DNA from: Prevotella sp. HJM029
GTDB lineage: Bacteria > Bacteroidota > Bacteroidia > Bacteroidales > Bacteroidaceae
Direction of reading: 5' to 3'
DNA length: 64,000 bases
Assembly: GCF_000599605.1 (NCBI RefSeq)
Contig: NZ_KK082667.1
Location: 1 to 64,000, forward strand
Shown: positions 7,272 to 15,171 of the stretch, one piece after another
Layout of the letters: each line of letters opens with the position of its first letter
How positions within the stretch are numbered: position 1 is the stretch's first letter
The notes under the pieces: model-generated
The model's database searches: none
What the model was told of the DNA's origin: nothing
What the model saw: the letters and a program-made list of their open reading frames with translations, nothing else
Program-made: the position numbers and the translations under genes

Positions 7272-9782
7272 TTAGCCGCTCCATGCCGCCCGCCTTCGCT
7301 CGGCCAGCTCCCGGATAGCTTTCTCGATATCGCCGCCGTACTGCTCCGCCAGTGCGCGCACTTCCACTTTCTCGGTCTCCTCGGTGGTGTAGGCGAGGTA
7401 TTCCTCGGGACTTACCTCCGTGGCATAGACGGCACTCTGCACGCCGCCCAGCCCGATCCACACCTCCTTGTAGAGCCGCCCCGGGTGGTTGGCCATGTTG
7501 ATGGAGAGAATCTGACCGCGTTCCTTGTCGGTGAGCCCCAAGAGCGCCTGTATCTGGTCGAACTTGTTCATGTACTTGCGCTGGTCGAGCAGTATCTTGC
7601 AGTCGGAGTTGTTGATGATGCTCTCCTTGACCACGGGCGAGGAGATGATGTCGTCCACCTCCTGCGTCACCACGATGGCCTCGCCGAAGTATTTTCTCAC
7701 CGTCTTGTACATGTAGCGCAGGTATTCGGCCATGTTCGCCGAGGAGAGCGCTTTCCACGCCTCTTCTACGATGAGCTGCTTGCGCACGCCTTTGAGTCGC
7801 CGCATCTTGTTGATGAAAGCCTCCATGATGATGATGGTCACCACGGGGAAGAGTTCGCGGTTCTCCTTGATGCTGTCAATCTCGAAGACGATGAAACGCT
7901 TGGAGAGCAGGTCGATGTTCTCCGCCGAATTGAGCAGGAAGTCGTAACGTCCGCCGCGGTAGTACTGCCGGAGCGTGGTGAGGAAGTTGTCGATGTTGAA
8001 GTCGGACTTCTCCACCTTGATATCGCGTGCCTCCAGCTCCTGCCGGTAGGTACCTTTCATATACTCGTAAAAGGTGTTGAAGCAGGGCGTGACGCTCCTG
8101 TCGGCGCGTATCAGCTCCACATAGGCGGACACGGCGCTGCCCAGCTCGGCGGACTCGGTCTTGGAGACTTCCTGACTTTCGCTCTTCCACAGCGTAAGCA
8201 GCAGCGTCTTGATGCTGTCCTTCTTCTCCACGTCGAAGACGTAGTCGTCGGTGTAGAAGGGGTTGAACGAGATGGGCTTCTCTTCCGTGTAGGTGAAGTA
8301 GATGCCGTCCGTGCCGCCTGTCTTCCGCCGTATCATCTCGCAGAGCCCCTGATAGGAGTTGCCCGTGTCCACGAGCACCACGTGCGTGCCCTGCTCGTAG
8401 TACTGGCGCACGAGGTGGTTCATGAAGAATGACTTGCCGCTGCCCGAGGGACCGAGCACGAACTTGTTGCGGTTGGTGATGACGCCGCGCTTCATGGGCA
8501 GGTCGGAGATGTCCAGATGCAGGGGCTTGCCCGTGAGGCGGTCGACCATCTTGATTCCGAAGGGTGAGGGCGAGCTGCGGTAGTTGGTCTCCTCGGTGAA
8601 GAGGCACACCGCCTGTTCGGTGAACGTGTAAAAACTCTCCTCGGCGGGGAAGTCGGCGCCGTTGCCGGGCATGGCCGCCCAGAAGAGCGTCGGGCAGTCC
8701 ACGGTGTTGTGGCGCGGCATGCACTCCATGCTCGCCAGCTGGCTGCCCGTGTCGTTCTTGATGTGCCTGAGCTCCTCCTCGTCGTCGCTCCACGCCATGA
8801 CGTTGAAGTGCGCCCTGACGGAGGTCAGCCCGAAGGAGCGTGCCTCGTTGAGGTACTCCTCTATCCAATCCTGATTGATGGCGTTGCTGCGGCTGTAGCG
8901 CGAGAGCGACTGCATGTTCTTGGCGGATTTCTCGAACTTCTGCAAGTTCTCCTCGCTGTTGTCGAGGAAGAGGTACTGGTTGTAGATGTGGTTGCAGGGC
9001 AGCAGCAGTCCCACAGGTGCGGCGAACGACAGGCGGCAGTCGGAGCGGTCGGTGGAGAGCCGTTCGTAGCGGATGTCGGTGCCCACCTTGGCGGGCAGGT
9101 CGCCCGGCTCGGAGAGGGTGAAGAGGCACAGGCGGTTGTCGCCCACCCGCATCTCGCGCGGCGAGAGGTCGATGTCCTGCAGGCAGGTGTCGCCCTCGGG
9201 CAGCAGGGAGAGATACCGCTCGATGATGCCCGCCGTGTCGTCGGTGCCGACCAGCTCCTCGTCGGAGAGTCTCTTCAGCGTGATGAAGCCCGAGTCGTTC
9301 ATGATGCGCTCGAACTGCTCCGTAGCTTCCAAGAACTTGCCTGCCGTCTCTTTGTCGACTTCTTTGGGCACGATGTGTCCGCGGCAGAGCGTGGAGAAGT
9401 TGCTCTCGCGGCGGTTGCGCTCCTTGGTCGTCTTGGTGAGATAGAGGTAGCAGCTGTGCTTGAGGTACGGACGTTCGTTGAAGTGCCGCTCGAAGCTGCG
9501 GGAAAGAAAACTCATGTCCTCCTTTTGCAGGTCGGGGCGGTAGCTTTCCTTAATGAACCAGTCCTGCTTGTGCACCACACAGAAGTCGGGCAGCACCTTG
9601 ACGGCCTTACACCACGCGGCGTGTATCGCCTCGTACTCCTGTGCCGTGACGGTGTAGAGTTCGGGCAACATCACCGCGAAGCAGACCGTCAGGTCGGCAT
9701 CTTTGGAGATGATGCATCCGCTCTCCACGGCAAGCAGGGGCAGCTTGTTTTCCACCGTGGTGGCTTTAAGAATGTTCCTCAT
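7272..9782 (-). CDS. traG: TraG conjugation ATPase (VirB4-like)
   Basis: An 836-residue VirB4-type ATPase that powers assembly of the conjugation channel at the inner membrane. The Walker A box GPSGSGKSF lies near residue 446; the VEEAWKALSS segment near 690 is the Walker B region and TQEVDDI follows. The start chosen is the ATG at 9782 (MRNILKATTVENKLPLL), which overlaps traF by 17 bp; the frame is open 90 bp further upstream but that part overlaps traF fully and is not family-like. GC-rich like the rest of the tra block. Confidence 0.95.
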   Translation of the reverse strand: MRNILKATTVENKLPLLAVESGCIISKDADLTVCFAVMLPELYTVTAQEYEAIHAAWCKAVKVLPDFCVVHKQDWFIKESYRPDLQKEDMSFLSRSFERHFNERPYLKHSCYLYLTKTTKERNRRESNFSTLCRGHIVPKEVDKETAGKFLEATEQFERIMNDSGFITLKRLSDEELVGTDDTAGIIERYLSLLPEGDTCLQDIDLSPREMRVGDNRLCLFTLSEPGDLPAKVGTDIRYERLSTDRSDCRLSFAAPVGLLLPCNHIYNQYLFLDNSEENLQKFEKSAKNMQSLSRYSRSNAINQDWIEEYLNEARSFGLTSVRAHFNVMAWSDDEEELRHIKNDTGSQLASMECMPRHNTVDCPTLFWAAMPGNGADFPAEESFYTFTEQAVCLFTEETNYRSSPSPFGIKMVDRLTGKPLHLDISDLPMKRGVITNRNKFVLGPSGSGKSFFMNHLVRQYYEQGTHVVLVDTGNSYQGLCEMIRRKTGGTDGIYFTYTEEKPISFNPFYTDDYVFDVEKKDSIKTLLLTLWKSESQEVSKTESAELGSAVSAYVELIRADRSVTPCFNTFYEYMKGTYRQELEARDIKVEKSDFNIDNFLTTLRQYYRGGRYDFLLNSAENIDLLSKRFIVFEIDSIKENRELFPVVTIIIMEAFINKMRRLKGVRKQLIVEEAWKALSSANMAEYLRYMYKTVRKYFGEAIVVTQEVDDIISSPVVKESIINNSDCKILLDQRKYMNKFDQIQALLGLTDKERGQILSINMANHPGRLYKEVWIGLGGVQSAVYATEVSPEEYLAYTTEETEKVEVRALAEQYGGDIEKAIRELAERRRAAWSG

Positions 9783-10116
9783 TTTCGTCTTTCTTTTTAA
9801 GTTTCTTGTGTCTGATGATACGGGGAAGGGATTTGCGATGGAGCAGGTAGCGCGGACGCTGGCGGGCGGCACCGAGCTTCATGAGCCCGTGCGCACCGTA
9901 CTTGCGGTTCAGGACGAACGTTCCCCACACCAAGACGGAGGCGGAGACGACCCCGAAGCCGATGCAGAACCACTGGTCGATGCCCGTCATGTAGAGGATG
10001 ACGAACAGGACGAACAGCGTGAGCAGTCCCGCCGCGAAGATGAAAAGGTACTGTGCCTTCAGCCCCTTGAACTCGACCGATGCCCCGATCCCCTTGTTGA
10101 TTGAAAACTCAGCCAT
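9766..10116 (-). CDS. traF: Conjugative transposon protein TraF (DUF4133, VirB3-like)
   Basis: A 116-residue protein beginning MAEFSINKGIGASVEFKG, the DUF4133/TraF signature, followed by two close membrane helices (YLFIFAAGLLTLFVLFVILY and FCIGFGVVSASVLVWGTFVL) and a very basic tail. It corresponds to VirB3, which works with the VirB4-type ATPase encoded next (traG, overlapping by 17 bp). It follows traE by 21 bp. Confidence 0.93.
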   Translation of the reverse strand: MAEFSINKGIGASVEFKGLKAQYLFIFAAGLLTLFVLFVILYMTGIDQWFCIGFGVVSASVLVWGTFVLNRKYGAHGLMKLGAARQRPRYLLHRKSLPRIIRHKKLKKKDENEEHS

Positions 10117-10137
10117 CGTTCCTATTCCTTTCGTCGT

Positions 10138-10440
10138 TTAGAGGAAGAAGGAACGCAGGATGGTGGCAGCCACGATGAGGAAGATGCAGGCACCGAACCA
10201 AGAGGCGGCGGTCTTCGAGGTGTCCGGATCGCCGGACGAGAACTTCGAATAGACTTTCATTCCTCCGATAAGCCCCACGACGGCGCCGATGGCGTAGATA
10301 AGTTTCGTGGCGGGATCGAAGTACGAGGTCACCATGTTCGTGGCTTGGTTGATGCCCGAAAGGCCGTTGCCCTGCGCAAGGGCGGAAGCGGCAGTAAAAA
10401 GCAATACTGCCGAGAGAAATAGTTTTTGCTTGTTGTTCAT
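10138..10440 (-). CDS. traE: Conjugative transposon protein TraE (DUF4134, VirB2-like)
   Basis: A 100-residue protein with a signal sequence (MNNKQKLFLSAVLLFTAASALAQ), then GINQATNMVTSYFDPATKLIYAIGAVVGLIGGMKVYSKF and a second hydrophobic helix at the C terminus. This is the DUF4134/TraE family, comparable to VirB2 pilin-like subunits. A 158-bp intergenic space separates it from traD; I see an inverted GACGGGC/GCCCGTC pair there, but no clear promoter. Confidence 0.92.
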   Translation of the reverse strand: MNNKQKLFLSAVLLFTAASALAQGNGLSGINQATNMVTSYFDPATKLIYAIGAVVGLIGGMKVYSKFSSGDPDTSKTAASWFGACIFLIVAATILRSFFL

Positions 10441-10598
10441 AAAGCTTTGTTTGGTGACGGGCGTGCATGAAAAACGGTCATACGCTGCCCGTCGGGGTTG
10501 AATTGAAATTGTCTTACTTAACTTTCTTGTGGATATAGTGGCAACAGGTGCGCCTTATCCGTAGTCTTTTTCTTTCATTGTCGTTTCTTGTTAACGGG

Positions 10599-11288
10599 TT
10601 ATACAAAATCGCGGATATCGAAGTCTTCGATGCGCGCGGGCAGGACGAGCGGTTTTGCCTCTGCGGCACGGGCAGTATAGAGGTCGATGACCTCGTTGAC
10701 CCTGTCGGAGATGCCGGCGAAGCTATCGGTGAGCTTTTGAAAGAGTTCCGTCTCGGCGATGTCCTTGAAGGTCTTGCCGGCGTGGAGCTTTTCTGCTTCG
10801 TCCGCTTCGGACTTCCTCACGGACTTCACCGCCCTGTCGATGTCCTCGAAGCTCGTTCCCCTTGCCGCGGGCATTTCGGGCTCTCCGTCCTCTGCGTCTT
10901 CGTTTTCGTCTGCAACGTCATTTATCCTGATGTCGGTAAAGGTCTCGTCAAGGCGGTCGGCGGGGACTTGCCGGAAAGGCTTCTCGTCCGTTTCGTCGGC
11001 AAAGATAGTGTCTTCGATATCTACCGCCTCCGTTTTTTCCTGCGTGGCAGCTTGTGGCGCCGTAGTGGCAGCGAGTGGCGTCGTCCTTTCCTGTTGTGCG
11101 GGTACGGAGGCCTCCATTTTGAAACGGCTCTTACCCACGACATCAGCAACCTCGTCCTGCGCTTCGCGTTTCTTTTTTGTTTCTTCCTCTGAAGCCGTTT
11201 GCCCTTTGGAGGCAGACGGCCTGCTCAAAAGGTGATAGGCCAGCCAAGCGTTGTATGCCAGCAGGGCAATGATGAGAAAGGTCATCAT
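10599..11288 (-). CDS. traD: Conjugal transfer protein TraD
   Basis: A 229-residue protein with one N-terminal membrane helix (MMTFLIIALLAYNAWLAYHLL) and a long acidic, low-complexity cytoplasmic part rich in Glu, Asp, Lys and Ala, ending FDIRDFV. Build and place (after the two DUF3408 proteins, before traE) fit TraD of CTnDOT-type elements; its function is not known. The ATG overlaps the traC stop (ATGA). Its coding DNA contains a copy of the GTGGCAGCTTGTGGC repeat (11,044-11,084). Confidence 0.78.
   Translation of the reverse strand: MMTFLIIALLAYNAWLAYHLLSRPSASKGQTASEEETKKKREAQDEVADVVGKSRFKMEASVPAQQERTTPLAATTAPQAATQEKTEAVDIEDTIFADETDEKPFRQVPADRLDETFTDIRINDVADENEDAEDGEPEMPAARGTSFEDIDRAVKSVRKSEADEAEKLHAGKTFKDIAETELFQKLTDSFAGISDRVNEVIDLYTARAAEAKPLVLPARIEDFDIRDFV
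11044..11084 (+). repeat. GTGGC direct-repeat element, copy A (inside traD)
   Basis: The top strand reads GTGGCAGCTTGTGGCGCCGT followed at once by a second, similar block. The GTGGC or TGGC cores recur about every 10-11 bp, four in all. The same element occurs at 13,073-13,113 (two blocks) and 46,374-46,393 (one block). Here it is part of the traD reading frame, encoding an Ala/Thr/Gln-rich stretch. Confidence 0.8.
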
Positions 11289-11542
11289 AGCTCCATGTTC
11301 TTAAGCAGGGCTTCCTCATAGAGGGCTTTGAGTTCCTCGCCGTGTGTTCTGAAATGTTCTTCGAGCATATTGCACAGCAAATCAGAGATATTAACCCTGT
11401 TGCTGCATATAAGCTGTACGATTTTGAGCATCTTCTCATGATAGACGACCGGAATGTATACCTGTTTGCCGTCTCTTGCTGTGTAATGCGTCTTCTTCAA
11501 GAATGTTTCCCTGTAAAGGGAGAGGTTGTCTTTCTTTTCCAT
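11285..11542 (-). CDS. traC: TraC, small DUF3408 protein
   Basis: An 85-residue protein with FLKKTHYTARDGKQVYIPVVYHEKMLKIVQLI, similar to the C-terminal half of its neighbour TraB (PARIGKTVYIRKEYHERIQRILRII). Both are DUF3408 proteins, with a short strand followed by helices that recalls ribbon-helix-helix DNA-binding proteins. Two such genes beside a ParA-type gene suggest a partition or transfer-initiation complex; this is inference. It follows TraB by 12 bp and overlaps traD by 4 bp. Confidence 0.78.
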   Translation of the reverse strand: MEKKDNLSLYRETFLKKTHYTARDGKQVYIPVVYHEKMLKIVQLICSNRVNISDLLCNMLEEHFRTHGEELKALYEEALLKNMEL

Positions 11543-11554
11543 TGTCTTTTGTTT

Positions 11555-12007
11555 TTAGAATATTGAACTGTTGTTTTCATATAACTTTTTGATTTCTTCG
11601 CCGAAATGCTCGAAGTGGTAGGTCAGCACATTGTCTATATAGCTGAACAGTGACACCTCGTCCTTGGCGATGATGCGCAGGATACGCTGTATCCGTTCGT
11701 GGTACTCCTTGCGGATGTACACGGTCTTACCGATACGGGCAGGGATGTCCACTTCCTTGTGAAAGGCGGCAAGGTATTCCTGCTCCCTGTCTTTCGACCG
11801 TCTGCGGCGTGTCGGCATTTCCTCCGTCTTCTGTTCTTCTTCCTTGTCTGCTTCTTTTCCCATAGGCGCCTCATCTTCCGACTCTTCCTGCTTTTCACTT
11901 TCCACTCCGTTCGTCCTTGCTTCGGGTGGGATGCTCATGTCGTCCCGACGGAACGAGTTGATGATGAAATTGCTGTCGATGTCTTCCACTCTTGTCTTCT
12001 TTGCCAT
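11555..12007 (-). CDS. traB: TraB, DUF3408 protein
   Basis: A 150-residue protein: an N-terminal motif (DIDSNFIINSFRRDD), an acidic Glu/Lys-rich linker (residues about 30-75) and a C-terminal DUF3408 domain with KTVYIRKEYHERIQRILRIIAKDE. It lies 5 bp after traA, the ParA-like ATPase, and 12 bp before the second DUF3408 gene. By analogy with ParA systems having small ribbon-helix-helix partners, it may be the DNA-binding adaptor for TraA; the sequence alone does not prove that. Confidence 0.8.
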   Translation of the reverse strand: MAKKTRVEDIDSNFIINSFRRDDMSIPPEARTNGVESEKQEESEDEAPMGKEADKEEEQKTEEMPTRRRRSKDREQEYLAAFHKEVDIPARIGKTVYIRKEYHERIQRILRIIAKDEVSLFSYIDNVLTYHFEHFGEEIKKLYENNSSIF

Positions 12008-12012
12008 TGTCT

Positions 12013-12786
12013 TTATCTTTTGAGGTTTATAATGTCAAGTATTTCGTCTGCGAGCCTGTCCACATTGCTTCCCCGCAGCAGGCTCTTGTCCGTGGGGAAT
12101 GTCGTGGAGCGGAACACCGCCTTTCGCTCGGATGCCATCTCCTTGCGGAACCGCTTGCTGTCGGGAAGTCGGGTGGAAAGGATGGGCAGGGCGAACTCCG
12201 CGCACACTTTTTCGTAGGCTTCATAGAGTTCCGTCTTTTCGCGCCCGTCCACCATGTTCCATATCAGGTAAATCCCCTTGATGGCGGATTTGCCCGTGAC
12301 GACCATCTGCTCGTTGATGACGGTGGCAAATTTGATAGAGCTTTCCATCACCACACGGTCGGCGATGATGGGCGTGAAGATATAGTCCATCCGAGATACG
12401 GTATTGACGATCTCGGCATTGTTGATGGTACCGGGCAGGTCGAAGAAGATGACGTCCGGCATCTTGCCTCCCCTGCAAAGGCTCTCTGCGGAGGTGATGG
12501 CGTCCTCGGCGCGGCTGCAGACGATGGGATAGTATTTCTTTCCCAGCTGTCTGAGCAGGTCATACGCCTGTACCTTGTAATAGTCGTCCTTCATAATGGT
12601 GTCCATGTCGCGTTTGCGCATGTCATGGATGCTGTACTGGGGGAAGTCGCAGTCGATGACGGCGACGTCATATCCCTTTACGTAATGCAGGTAGCTCGCC
12701 ACGAGTACCGTGAGCGTCGTCTTGCCTGCTCCGCCTTTCTGGGTGGAGAAAGCAACATACAGTGGTTTGTCTTTTTGTTTGTCCAT
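12013..12786 (-). CDS. traA: TraA, ParA/MinD-type ATPase
   Basis: A 257-residue ParA family ATPase. The deviant Walker A box KGGAGKTT lies at residues 17-24, with VIDCDFPQYS (Walker A') and VIFFDLPGTINN (Walker B) following. It is the first gene of the leftward tra block. It could position the element or the relaxosome before transfer. A promoter should lie in the 646-bp region to its right that separates it from the divergent mobA. Confidence 0.92.
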   Translation of the reverse strand: MDKQKDKPLYVAFSTQKGGAGKTTLTVLVASYLHYVKGYDVAVIDCDFPQYSIHDMRKRDMDTIMKDDYYKVQAYDLLRQLGKKYYPIVCSRAEDAITSAESLCRGGKMPDVIFFDLPGTINNAEIVNTVSRMDYIFTPIIADRVVMESSIKFATVINEQMVVTGKSAIKGIYLIWNMVDGREKTELYEAYEKVCAEFALPILSTRLPDSKRFRKEMASERKAVFRSTTFPTDKSLLRGSNVDRLADEILDIINLKR

Positions 12787-13072
12787 TGTCTTCTTGGTTT
12801 TATGGATGATACATATATTGATACATTTGTTTATCGGTTTCTTCCGCTGGACGTTCCAACCACATTCTCGCCGTCCGTCGGTTGCGATCGCCTATTCTCC
12901 TTGCAGAGATACTGCCGGAGAAACGGACAATCAAGTGTCGGTTGCAACCAACCTATGGCCATTGGGGCATGAGTCTCTCTCAACCGACCAACCGGCAGAT
13001 TGTCTGACGTCTTTTGGTTTGTCGGTGCAAATAAACAATAAAATGTCGGTACTTGTATCGTTTTTCAGCCAC

Positions 13073-13113
13073 GTGGCAGCTTGTGGCGTCGTTGTGGCAG
13101 CTTTTGGCGTCAT
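13073..13113 (+). repeat. GTGGC direct-repeat element, copy B
   Basis: Two adjacent blocks: GTGGCAGCTTGTGGCGTCGT and then TGTGGCAGCTTTTGGCGTCAT with one changed core. Four TGGC cores are spaced about one helical turn apart, which suits a protein binding one face of the DNA. The place, between the ParA/DUF3408 genes and the mob genes, suits a partition or transfer-control site. Confidence 0.85.
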
Positions 13114-13213
13114 TCCTATCGGTTTTCGGGTGGATATTCTGCCTAATTTTGCACCCGAGCGACGAGCTCTGTCGGTCGGTGTTCTCCCTGACGGCTCTTG
13201 AAGGTAACTCTCT

Positions 13214-13327
13214 CATCCGTCCGAAGGCGGATGTTTGTGTCCTCAAAGACACAGCAAGATGTCCTTTGAGTAACTCAAAGGCTTTCGGGTAACTCCCGAA
13301 AGGTGCCCTCTCAACATAAGGAGAGGG
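13214..13327 (+). other. Candidate oriT: array of five small hairpins upstream of mobA
   Basis: Five perfect inverted repeats follow each other: CATCCG/CGGATG (13,214-13,233), TGTGTC/GACACA (13,236-13,253), CCTTTGAG-taa-CTCAAAGG (13,263-13,281), CTTTCGGG-taact-CCCGAAAG (13,282-13,302) and CCCTCTC/GAGAGGG (13,306-13,327). They lie just over 100 bp before mobA and mobB. Relaxase recognition sites usually consist of such repeats beside the mob genes, so this is the best oriT candidate in the window; the nick position cannot be read. Confidence 0.55.
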
Positions 13328-13432
13328 AGGCATTTTCTCCGAAGTCGGAAATCCTTTGAAAGGCAGTTCTGCCCATATAGGGGAACAACCGGCACGGCGG
13401 CCGAGTCGCAAAACCACTTAATCCACAGAAAT

Positions 13433-13876
13433 ATGAAAAAAGAAAATGAAAACAGGGGCAGCTATGACAGCCCCAAGTGGGGCAAACACCCCAAGGAGAC
13501 AAGGAAGACGCATTGCGTCATGGTGCGTTTCGATGACGAGGAATGGCTTAAATTTCTCTCCATGTACGACCAATCGGGTGTCTACGCCCGCGCGGTTTTC
13601 ATCAAGGCCCGCGTCTTCTCGCAGCCTTTTCGCGTGATAAAAACAGACAAGACGCTGCTCGATTATTACACCAAGCTCTCGTCTTTTCATGCGCAATACC
13701 GCGCCGTGGGCAACAACTACAACCAAGTCGTCAAGGAACTGCGCGTACACTTTTCCGAGAAAAAGGCGATGGCACTGCTCTATAAATTGGAGAAATGTAC
13801 GCAGGAATTGGTGCTCATCACGCAGCAAATCATTCGTCTCACCCAAACCTTCGAGCAGCAATGGTCGCAAAGATAA
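13433..13876 (+). CDS. mobA: Mobilization protein MobA (relaxosome accessory)
   Basis: A 147-residue basic protein. HCVMVRFDDEEWLKFLSMYDQSGVYARAVFIKARVF is the ribbon-helix-helix-like region common to relaxosome accessory proteins of Bacteroidetes elements, followed by the YRAVGNNYNQVVKEL segment shared with MobC-type nicking accessory proteins. It should bind oriT and help the relaxase MobB, whose ATG lies inside the end of mobA (16-bp overlap). First gene of the rightward mob operon. Confidence 0.88.
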   Translation: MKKENENRGSYDSPKWGKHPKETRKTHCVMVRFDDEEWLKFLSMYDQSGVYARAVFIKARVFSQPFRVIKTDKTLLDYYTKLSSFHAQYRAVGNNYNQVVKELRVHFSEKKAMALLYKLEKCTQELVLITQQIIRLTQTFEQQWSQR

Positions 13877-15108
13877 GCATCGGCAGCTCGCTCTACGGCG
13901 CACTTGCCTACAATGCGCAGAAGGTGAATGCGGACGAGGGAAAACTCCTTGCCACCAACAGAGTGTTCGATGGTGGGGACGGACAGATGGACTGCGCCCG
14001 GCTGCTGCGTGACTTTTGTAACTGCATGCCCGAAAACGTCAGGACACGCAACACGGTGATTCACGTCTCGCTCAATCCGCATCCCGACGATCGACTCACG
14101 GATATGGAGATGGCAAATATCGCGCAGGCGTATATGGAAAGGCTCGGCTACGGCAACCAGCCCTATGTAATTGTCAAGCACGAGGACATCAACCGCCACC
14201 ATGTACACATCGTTTCGGTCAATGTCGATGAGAAAGGTAAACGCATCGACAAGGACTTTCTTTTCCGCAGGAGCGAACGCATACGCAAGGAACTCGAAAA
14301 GGAATTTAACCTGCATCCTGCCGAACGCAAACGGAATGAGATACGCGAAGCTGCCCATACGGTAAACATCGATAAAGGCGATGTAAAAAAGCAAATCGCA
14401 AGCGTGCTTCTTTCTCTCACCGCCCGTTACCGCTTTCAGTCGATGGGTGAATACCGTGCCCTGCTTTCGCTCTACAATATCCACGTGGAAGAGACGCGAG
14501 GAAAGGTAGGAAGACGGGAGTATCACGGGCTGGTCTACTCGGCAACGGACGATAAAGGCAACAAGGTGGGCAATCCTTTCAAGGCATCGCTCTTCGGCAA
14601 GTCCGCAGGCTATGCCGCCATCGAGAAACGTTTTTCTTTATCGAAGAAGCAGATAGCCGAAAAGAAATTCACAGAGCCTACCAAGCGGACGGTGCTCCAA
14701 GCACTTGGAAAGACTTATCACAAGGACAAATTTGTTAGCCTGCTCAAAGCCAAAGGTATTGACACGGTATTACGTCTTACCGACGAGGGTCGCATCTACG
14801 GAGCCACCTTCATCAACCACCGCACGGGTTGTGTGCTCAACGGCTCGCGTATGGGCAAGGAACTCTCCGCCAATGCCCTCCAAGAACACTTTACGCTGCC
14901 CTACACAAATGAAAAGCCGGTACCGTTTACCCTTCCTCCCGAAGAGACTGTGCAGGAACATTCTGTTGTCCAAGACGACAACGATTTCTCTTCCTCTGGT
15001 CTTGGACTTTTCAATCTTTCCGGGCAGGCTGTAAACGCCGAAGAGGAAGATTTTATCCGAAAGATGAAACGGCGCAAGAAACGAAAGGGCAAAGGGCGGA
15101 CAATATAG
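13861..15108 (+). CDS. mobB: Relaxase MobB (MOBP-type relaxase/mobilization nuclease)
   Basis: A 415-residue relaxase. The start chosen is the ATG at 13,861 (MVAKISIGSSLYGALAYNAQKV), which contains the probable catalytic Tyr; the frame is open upstream through mobA but that is a shadow. The metal-binding three-His motif is visible as KHEDINRHHVHIVS, followed by the RRSERIRKELEKEF helix of this family. It would nick oriT and stay bound to the 5' end of the transferred strand. The C-terminal part is basic. It overlaps mobA by 16 bp and precedes mobC by 63 bp. Confidence 0.93.
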   Translation: MVAKISIGSSLYGALAYNAQKVNADEGKLLATNRVFDGGDGQMDCARLLRDFCNCMPENVRTRNTVIHVSLNPHPDDRLTDMEMANIAQAYMERLGYGNQPYVIVKHEDINRHHVHIVSVNVDEKGKRIDKDFLFRRSERIRKELEKEFNLHPAERKRNEIREAAHTVNIDKGDVKKQIASVLLSLTARYRFQSMGEYRALLSLYNIHVEETRGKVGRREYHGLVYSATDDKGNKVGNPFKASLFGKSAGYAAIEKRFSLSKKQIAEKKFTEPTKRTVLQALGKTYHKDKFVSLLKAKGIDTVLRLTDEGRIYGATFINHRTGCVLNGSRMGKELSANALQEHFTLPYTNEKPVPFTLPPEETVQEHSVVQDDNDFSSSGLGLFNLSGQAVNAEEEDFIRKMKRRKKRKGKGRTI

Positions 15109-15171
15109 GGAGACTGAACAAACGATGTAAGCAACGACATAATAAAAAACAATTAACAACGAAAATAGATT

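Larger units (their letters stand above)
12787..13432. promoter_or_regulatory. Divergent control region between traA and mobA
   Basis: This 646-bp stretch has no convincing gene. It holds repeated GGTTG/CAACC-type words (about 12,880-13,030), a two-block GTGGC repeat (13,073-13,113) and a row of small hairpins (13,214-13,327). It must contain the promoters for the leftward traA operon and the rightward mob operon. A TACATTTG word at 12,822-12,829 resembles a -7 box on the + strand, but I see no matching -33 box. Confidence 0.6.

Noticed and set aside
8709-9800. Long + strand open frame opposite traG
   Set aside because: Antisense shadow of the VirB4-type ATPase, with composition typical of a reverse frame.
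12822-12829. TACATTTG as a promoter -7 box for mobA
   Set aside because: It is 600 bp from mobA and has no -33 partner at the right distance.
12980-13417. Minus-strand open frame of about 145 codons across the traA-mobA control region
   Set aside because: It runs through the row of hairpins and the direct repeats and has no family resemblance; the region is better read as regulatory DNA.
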